Shown here: positions 31,401 to 40,400 of the stretch, in pieces
Layout: every line of letters begins with the position of its first letter
Position numbering within the stretch: position 1 is the stretch's first letter
Assembly: GCA_002633005.1 (NCBI GenBank)
Contig: NMRA01001151.1
Location: 1-42,378 of the forward strand
From: Phoronis australis
Lineage: Eukaryota > Phoronida > Phoronidae
DNA length: 42,378 nt
Reading direction: 5' to 3'
Translations under genes and position numbers: made by a program
Notes under the pieces: model-generated
What the model was told of the DNA's origin: nothing
Seen by the model: the letters and a program-made list of their open reading frames with translations, nothing else
Database searches by the model: none

Positions 31401-34400
31401 AACTGTGTTAGTTTTTATGCTGCTCTCCATCGACTTGCTGTTGCTACCTTGTTAGCCAGCTATCTACCGTTCAACCAAGAACCGGGTATCCCTACCTCAA
31501 CTATACTACCACGACCATCCCCACACTTGTGGAATCTGTGTCTCCACATTGCCGATATTTCCATCACGTGACCACAAATGTGGACACTAATTCGGCTATG
31601 GCGCAAGTCGACTGTTGCAAGGTGGCCAGTGAAAATGTATAAGGCAGCACCAGGCCAGTGGGCGTGTGTGACAACTCGGATTTCTAGTCTCTTATTATGA
31701 AAACCATTGAAGGCAATTATCAGCACCTGCAAACAAGAATTTTGAAGTATGGAGAATTTCAACAGGAGTTAGCTGTAGACTTAGTCTTGAAGCTGCCGAC
31801 ATTCCAGTCACGGTTACTGCCGGTACTTCGAAGCAATTATGGCGGAATCAAGAAATACGATTATGGCAGTGCAAATTGTAGCAGAGCCACAAAGTGTGCT
31901 AAAATGGTAGAAAATTAGGCATAACATTTCTGTAGAAGATAAAAGGTTGATTGGCGCAGGAGAAGGCCGATGTCTTCAATGCCCAGAAAAATTTCGGCAG
32001 GCAAGAGACGTGCCAAGAACATGGCACAGTTGAGTCCGGGTATTCTAAAGGAAAGAACTGCAGCCAATTCCAGTTATTCGGTGCAACTTCTCTCACCCCA
32101 CGGCGTTGTTTCACGATACCGCAACCTCAAACAACGTCAAAGAAACGAAATGCGGAGGGTGAGATATTACAGAGTATTAGTATTTATTCTTGAATACACG
32201 TTTCCACCTCAAAATGAATTTCCCACGGTCATTCTTTATGCCGATAGCAATGTTTTCGGCAACTGAAGAAGAACAGCAATCATAGACATCCCGCGCGCTC
32301 CGTCTATGGTTCTGACACTTCAAACTTTTGTCAACACGATAGGTAGCCGCAGAAAGTTAGATGTTGACCTCATTCTAATCTTCTCTGCAATCCACTGTCA
32401 GGGGACGAAAACAATTCAAAGTCCGCTCCTCGAAATAGGACTTGCTTAGCTGGAATTCAGAACTGCGGTCATGAGAGTGTTTTCACCTCCTGATCGCGAA
32501 GCGATCGAGTTAGCTGTGGTATCTTCATCAGCGCGTGCTCTCAGCGGGAGGTCACCGCTTTATCCACTCGAGCGCTCCACAACAACTAAACTGACGACAG
32601 TCTTAGAACTCTCACATGCAAATTTGATATGCAAATGAGGGAGTACTTGACTACTGCGCCATCTATACATCGACAGTAAAGCTTAAATACCCGTGACTGC
32701 GTGTGGGAAATTGCGATTGCGTGCACTGAAGTCGATATTTTCAAAGTACAATTACACCACTGTTTAAGGTTGCAAAGTGAGTTTTTTGATATCATTCTAT
32801 AGAAAAAGCCTTAATCTCTCTGATAAAATTATCTGTTTCGTTTTTAACGAAACTTAAGTCCTGAAATTAGTCCGGGGAAGGAGGCCAAAAACGGCGGTTT
32901 AGCTAGTTGTCCCTTCCTGGTTATCTCTTCCTGATAGAACTTAAAGTCTCCATAGAATGCCAGTTACTCCTGTAGGTGACCCATGCATTCTTGTGTTAGA
33001 TATTGTCACCCTGAGATTTCACTAGATTGGCTGTGAGATTTTGCACTATGAATTTTCACTTAACTGCTCGACTGGGTTTTGATCAAGTTATCTAGTCACT
33101 CAAATTAAGCCTGATTTTGGTTGGTTAATTTACAAGTTCATTTTGTCTGTTTTTTGTTCATGATAGAATTATCAATCGAGATTCTTGATCTACGGCGATT
33201 TCTCGGCAAAGTGCTAGACCCCTCAGTTACACTGAATGGTCATTCTGCATGATTGCACTGACCTGTGGCATCCAGCCAGAACCACTGGACCTGTGGTTCT
33301 GACTGGATGCCGGGAATGGTCTGGCCTCCAATATCATTTCATCTCCAGTCTTAGAATTGCTTTCTACAACCTGTAACTACATGGTAGTACTTTTTCAGCG
33401 AGATGTGTTAAAATTCATGTTACAGTATAGACCTAAGTCACGCAGTGGACTTTAAAATCCAAAGCGAGGCTCACTGCGATAAACAAAGCAGAAAATGATA
33501 TTGCTTGAGTTAAATGGGCGGTCTTTCGAGTCCAACCTGGATATTAAATCTCACAAATGTGTCAATAATTAACCACAGAGACATAGAAAAATACATCAGA
33601 GAACAAGTCAATGCACCAAAGAGTTGTCTGAAGAAAAGGTATAAGCTAGGTTTGAAACATGAAAAGTAAATATGACCAAACTGCGGCGATGTAGTTTTAG
33701 GGATTAGGTATTATGCTGAATGCGTTGTTACGTTTCTTCTTGTAAATTGTTGATAAAAATGCTTCCTGACTCAAACCAGGTCATCTGCTTGTATTGTTGA
33801 CGAGTTGAAGATATATTCGGCAGTGATGGCTTATGCATTTTGCTGTCAGGTTCAATTAGTCACTTCTGGTTTAATTTGTTGATCAATTTCAGTTAACTGG
33901 ACAGAGTGAGCATAGTTATCATGTTTCTTCAGGGACCTCGTTCTTCTGAGGGGAAGGTGCCTGTGCCTTCTGAGAGAGGAATTTTTTTCGTCGAGTGAGG
34001 GGAAAAATCTACCTTTCCGATCATCATCTATAGCACCCCTGCCCTGTGCAAGCCCTCAGAGGCTCTGTCTCAAGTAGCATTTTGTGCTCTTTCAAATTGT
34101 CACCTGTGTGGTTAGAGGTGATTTGAACTTCAGAGAGAAATTTTCAATCACAAGGGTGTTTTTAGGCCTCGTGGGGGAATTTCGGGGGATTTTTCAATAT
34201 TTTTGATAGGGGAATAGGGCCGATATTCGGCCCCAAAATCGAGGGATTGATGGCGCTGTCTTTTTTGGAAAGAAAAATGCATCATCTTTCAATCTGTAGT
34301 CATGAAAACACAGCCTGGCTGGCCGAAGATTCTCCGGTCGTTGCTATGATCCTCAGCAGCTGAGATGTGGCAAAATATGATCTAACTTTTCGAAAACATT

Positions 34401-37400
34401 TATAAATTTTACACGGACATATTTTCCTTCGTCACGGCATATGGCAACGACCCAATGCTTTCGGATCTCAACGTCCTTAGGGATTGTAAAACAGACAGTT
34501 GAGTGTCCGTATTTTTTTAGCTGTTCAAGCAATGTGGAATACAGCCAGTATGCCGTTAAGCCAACAGAGCTATCGTAGTGAGCCTCGTCTTGGAATGCAC
34601 CTCCTGTTGGGGTGAATTAGGTCTATGAATGTTGGTTCTACAATTAAGTGAAACGTTTATAGCCTAGAATAACAAGTGTTCTTGCGAGACTTCTGAAAAA
34701 CTACTCATCAATAATTTATTTGCCTACCTAAGTGTGTGTGTGTGTGCGTGCGTGTGTATTACGGTATTACTTTGTTCTGTTGTTTCGATAATATTTCATT
34801 TGACCTTATGTTTACCTGTTACCCAGTTTTAATATTTATTTGATTTGCAAGTAGTAGTGTCTTTAGTATTTGTCTATACCCTTTAAATAACATTAAAAAA
34901 TGAAAAGTTATCATTAGAAAAGAATAGTCATGTCAATACTTTGTGTTACCACAGGCCTACATTGTACTTGCCAACTGTCCCACTCTTGACTGCCTGTCCC
35001 ACTTTTTAACTTTGCTTGCCATCTCGCCACACCGTCAAAATGTTCCGCTTTTTGACATTATACTATTGTAATTTCTCACCCAACATAACTTTATTTTGTC
35101 ATTTGTCTATAAAGAAAAATGGGTCATTTTATAGTTTCTTGTGGCACTCACAGTTTTCCATCGGTCTAAAAAAACAGAAGACACCGTCAGGCACTTTTGG
35201 GTGCCCCACCTAGTGGTAAAATGGTAAAACGATTCAATGGGAGGGACAGCAAGCTGGAGTTGGTTGACTTTCAACAACCAATGGCCACCCCACCTGGTGG
35301 TCAAATAGTAATTGATGTAAAGAGCGAGACAGCAAGTGAGCTGGAGTTAGGTTGGTTGATATCCAACATTCAATAGCTTCCCCACCTTTTGGTCATTAGC
35401 AACACAATCAATAAATGAGGAACAGACTTGGAGTGAGATGAAATTATGAAAGGGCCAAGAGATGGTGTAATTTTCTGAAGATGTTGTTTTCAGCAACCAT
35501 TAGTTAGCTGTACATGTTACTTCTGTTCCATTAATCAATGGCCTATTGAGAGGGGACAGGTATTACACGTAGATGTCAACCAACTGCTCAAGTGTGCTAA
35601 ATGTTATTATTAATGTTTTCCTTTTGGGGTATTCCTACACCATCAAGAATTGATCAATGGATTTCTAATGATTGACTCTCATTGAATTCGATTGAAAAAG
35701 TGACGGTAAAGAAGGTGACATTTTTCCTAGTTGCCAAGTATACTGTTTCTGTCACAATTTGTATAAACTAAAGGGCATGATTTTGGCATCGTAGTTGAGC
35801 TCTAGTGGTGTTTGATCATGTGGTTATGTTTTAGGGAAATTTTAAGCTTTCGAAATTATTGTATCACTTTTAGATGGCTTTACATTATGCCTGGTAGGCA
35901 GGCAGTGGTACTCACAGCTAGCTTCCTGAATAGTGGAATAACAAGTAGATGATCTTGCATTTGATAATGTCTGGGGCCATTAGTCTGCAAAATATTCCAA
36001 AACTATAGATGAAATTTGTTCAGATGTTTTTGGTGGTTACAGTTAACTTACCTGTTTCTACAAAACAAACATTCTAGTCTACTCTTTATATTCCATAGCA
36101 AGAACCAACACCGCAACAAACAAATCCCACAAATGTGTGGCTCAACCTCAGATGCGCGAGTTCAAAGTTGGCATTCCAGGTTTACTGTTTTATGGATAAA
36201 ACCAGGAACAGATCACTTCCGAGTAAAATGTAGTATATACTAGTATCCCAGTATTTGAGAACCCATTTCTTATTTAGGAAAGGAAAGTGGTCTTCAATGA
36301 GTGGGTACGCTATATTTATCAAAATTTCTTTAGAGTATGGGAGCTCAGAGTGTACCGTTGGGGAGCCCCGCACTGACATATATCCTGATGGGATTTTGCC
36401 TTGGTACAAATACGATATGGGTAATAAACTGACCATATACAATTTGACGCAAAATTTATGAACAAAGCTACCTGTAAAAAGGAATCTTTAGATTTTATAA
36501 CATGGCTGTAAGGACCATGCAAGGTTTTTTATATACATTTACTGCCCTGGCAGTAAATCTGTAAACACTGTTGTAAGGGTGGATGCCTCAGATCTAGCTT
36601 TTAATTGACAATAAAATAATAAGTAAATTACTATATTCAACATATAAGGATCAAATAATCTAGTGCTTATAAATGCATGTAACGTCAGTTAACATTTAGA
36701 AAGAGGAGGTTTTTCCGCCTTTGTTGTCGAAGTAGATGAATAAAGTGTGAGTATATTGTCGTGTCAATTGGTATTTTGAAAAAAGTTATGATATCCCAAA
36801 TTGCAAATATGTGCTGTGTATTGAAGGCTTTATTGAAAGGAGTTTGCACCGATTCCCAGAAAGTTCTTACACAGGTACAATTCAGGGGCGGATCCAGGAT
36901 GTTTAGTTGGAGGGGCCAGGTCAGAGTATCAGAGTATTAGCCTGGATTTTGCCCGTCAGACATTCGCAAACCCAAAGTGCCAAATGGAATATGGGAGAAT
37001 TTTAGGGCACCCCCCCATTTAATCCACCACTGCAATTACGGTAGTAGAACATATGAAGAAATGTCTATGTCCTCACAATGGGGACATTTATCAGTTTGGA
37101 CTACTGCAGTCTTAAAGTCATATTTGTAAATATTCTTTTGGATTTCTTAGTAGGGTGAAAGAAGTGTCATAGATCAAGTAATATCCCACCAGACTTTGTT
37201 CTGCGTATCGACGTTATGTATTTATTCCATTCACTTCAAATTCCTAAGTTTTTTCCGGCAGATTTTGTAAATACTTCATCTTGACAGTTTTCATAGTGGA
37301 TCACATCCTGTATGTATGTACTTGCACGTTAGGTTTGCAAATTTTGTCTAGTAAACGAAACAGTTTTAAGTACGATTTATTTTTTGAAAAGAGATAGCAA

Positions 37401-40400
37401 AGATGTAAACATTGAGAATTGTGAATATAACTTGTAACAGTTCCTGAAAATAGTTAAATAACAACATTTGATATTTTAGTTAGCGAGAGATCGGTGCCTG
37501 AGTTGCAGATGATATAATTTGCAATTGAAAACTGAGACAGAAGTGTCATATAATTAACAGGTTTCTCCAGATGTTACATTTGAGACCTGATTGCATGTTT
37601 AGTGTTATTTATACTGCTGCAATTGTATTACTTTAATCTATTTTGGAAAAGGTTGATGATGGAACCAGCTAACGACGTTAAGTCGACATTGACCTACCTT
37701 TTAATTAGAACTTTCCATTCCAGAGGTCACTGTTGAACTAGTGTGGGAGGGAAATATGGAAAACATTATCACATGCAGTTGGCTCTATTGCAATCGCCTG
37801 GTTCAATGCGTGTGGGATAAAATAAACTTCTTTGATTTCTTTTTCATTGTAATAATTACTTAAGGGTACAGAATTATCAGGTTTTTGTGCGAATGTATGT
37901 AAAATGGAGTTTTTAACCCATTCCTCTTTACAACTGTCATAATTTATCAAATGAAAGTTGTTACAGCCAATAATATCTTATTTCTATTTTGCTAGTACAC
38001 AAAGTAATTATGTGTTGGTTGATTCACAGATCTTGTATTAACCCATCTAGTTGTTAACTGTTCATGTTGATAGAAGCTTTATTACTAGNGCAGTATATGG
38101 ATTTCCCCCGCTTTTGATGACGTCATCCGCATATTGCGCAAATCAACAAAACGCGCAGAACAATACATCGGAAGTAAACTCAGGAGTAGCACAATAGCCT
38201 TTTTGAGAATGGGTCGTATCACTAGTAGTGCCTTATTGTTGTTAGTGGTCTTGTGTCTTTATACTGTTATGTAAGTGTTTGAGTTCTGCACTGGTGTTGA
38301 GTATGTGCAAGCTATAATGAAAGGATGGAAAAACTGGAAACTTGTGCCAGCAAGCATCATTGTAGAATAAATTTCATGTAAACAGTGTCCTTTGTTACTA
38401 TTCTGGCATAATTCCACTTCTGAATGTGTGATGAAAATTAGTATTTAATAAGCAAAACTTGTCCAAATTTCCATTACAAGTAGCACCCTCTTTTGACCTA
38501 ATGTTCTCTTATTGCAGATGCTCTGTGCATTGGTGTTTATTGTTTATTCCATAGAACTTAAAGTCTCCATAGAATGCCAGTTACTCCTGTAGGTGACCCA
38601 TGCATTCTTGTGTTAGATATTGTGTCCCTGAGATTTCACTAGATTGGCTGTGAGATTTTGCACTATGAATTTCCACTTAACTGCTCGACTGGGTTTTGAT
38701 CAAGTTATCTAGTCACTCAAATTAAGCCTGATTTTGGTTGGTTAATTTACAAGTTCATTTTGTCTGTTTTTTTTGCATTAAATGTCTTTTGCCATTGGTC
38801 TGCAAAATATTCCAAAACTGTAGATGAAATTTGTTCAGATGTTTTTGGTGGTTACAGTTAACTTGCCTGTTTCTACAAAACCAACATTCTAGTCTACTCT
38901 TTATATTCCATAGCAAGAACCAACACCGCAACAAACAAATCCCACAAATGTGTGGCACAACCTCAGATGCGCGAGTTCAAAGTTGGCATTCCAGGTTTAC
39001 TGTTTTATGGATAAACCAGGAACAGATCTCTTTCGAGTAAAATGTAGTATATACTAGTATCCCAGTATTTGAGAACCCATTTCTTATTTAGGAAAGGAAA
39101 GTGGTCTTCAATGAGTGGGTACGCTATATTTATCAAAATGTCTTCAGAGTATGGGAGCTCAGAGTGTACCGTTGGGGAGCCCCACACTGACATATATCCT
39201 GATGGGATATTGCCTTGGTACAAATACGATATGGGTAAAGAACTGACCAAATACAATTTGATGCAAAATTTATGAACAAAGCTACCTGTAAAAAGGATCC
39301 TTTAGATTTTATAAAATGGCTGTAAGGACCATGCAAGGTTCTTAAATACATTTATTGCCCAGGCAGTAAATATGTAAACACTGTTGTAAGGGTGGATGCC
39401 TCAGATCTAGCTTTTAAATGACAATAAAATAATAAGTAAATTACTATATTCAACATATTAGGATCAAAGAATCTAGTGCTTATAAATGCATGTAACGTAA
39501 GTTTAAAATTTAAAAAGAGGAGGTTTTTCCGCCTTTGTTGTCGAAGTAGTTGAAGAAAAGTGTGAGTATATTGTGATGTGAGTTGGTATTTTGAAAAAGT
39601 TATGATATCCCAAATTGCAAATATGTGCTGTGTATTGAAAGCTTTATTGAAAAGAGCTTGCACCGATTCCCAGAAAATTCTTACTCAGGCACAATTCAGG
39701 GGCGGATCTAGGATTTTTAGTTAGAGGGGCCAGGTCAGAGTATCAGGGTATTAGCCAGGATTTTGCCCGTCAGACATTCGCAAACCCAACATTCGCAAAC
39801 CCAAAGTGCCTAATGGAATATCGGAGAATTTTAGGGCACCCCCCTCCCCGGTTGAATCCACCACTGCAATTACGGTAGTAGAACATATGAAGAAATGTCT
39901 ATGTCCTCACAATGGGGGCATTTATCAGTTTGGACTACTGCAGTCTTAAAGTCATATTTGTAAATATTCTTTTGGATTTCTAAGTAGGGTGAAAGAAGTG
40001 TCATAGATGAAATAATATCTCACCAGACTTTGTTCTGCGTATCGACGTTATGTATTTATTCCATTCACTTCAAATTCCTAAGTTTCTTCCGGCAGATTTT
40101 GTAAATACTTCATCTTGACAGGTCTCATAGTGGATCGCATCCTATATGTATGTACTTGCACGTTAGGTTTGCAAATTTTGTCTAGTAAACGAAACAGTTT
40201 TAAATACAACGATTTATTTTTTGAAAAGAGATAACAAAGATGTAAACAATGAGAATTGTGAATATAACTTGTAACATTTCCTGAAAATAGTTAAATAACA
40301 ACATATTTTAGTTAGCGAGAGATCGGTGCCTGAATTGCAGATGATATAATTTGCAATTGAAAACTGAGACAGAAGTGTCATATAATTAACAGTTTTTTCC

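Larger units (their letters stand above)
27013..32933. mobile_element. 5.92 kb TIR transposon insertion, absent from the second haplotype
   Basis: The left end starts CCAGGAAGAGATAACCAGGA and the right end, reverse-complemented, reads CAGGAAGAGATAACCAGGAA. The inverted repeat runs about 30 bp, to GGGAC(G/A)ACT, almost perfect. ATAGAA (27007-27012 and 32934-32939) lies directly outside both ends and occurs once at the empty site 38551-38556 in the other haplotype. The copy contains a nested THAP-bearing TIR element, a 60-bp palindrome, a tRNA-like segment and several short unrecognised frames. No complete transposase was recognised, and the superfamily is not assigned. Confidence 0.88.
33156..35954. 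other. 2.8 kb segment present only in haplotype A
   Basis: Between the T run ending at 33155 and TTGCATT at 35955 there are about 2.8 kb missing from the second haplotype (junction near 38772). No terminal inverted repeats are evident. Contents are a 45-bp hairpin, a TG microsatellite and a degenerate 84-92 bp tandem repeat, and no recognisable gene. It could be an insertion in A or a deletion in B. Confidence 0.7.

Noticed and set aside
31697-32266. Overlapping open frames inside the 5.9 kb insertion
   Set aside because: They are basic, low-similarity peptides in three different frames with no shared domain. They could be remnants of an element protein, but I cannot support a gene.
32480-32582. 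Functional tRNA gene
   Set aside because: No complete acceptor or anticodon stem can be drawn and box B is weak; kept only as a possible SINE remnant.
36016-36461. Short frames also seen at 38831-39275
   Set aside because: Their presence in both copies reflects the allelic duplication, not coding conservation; frames are short and contain no known motif.
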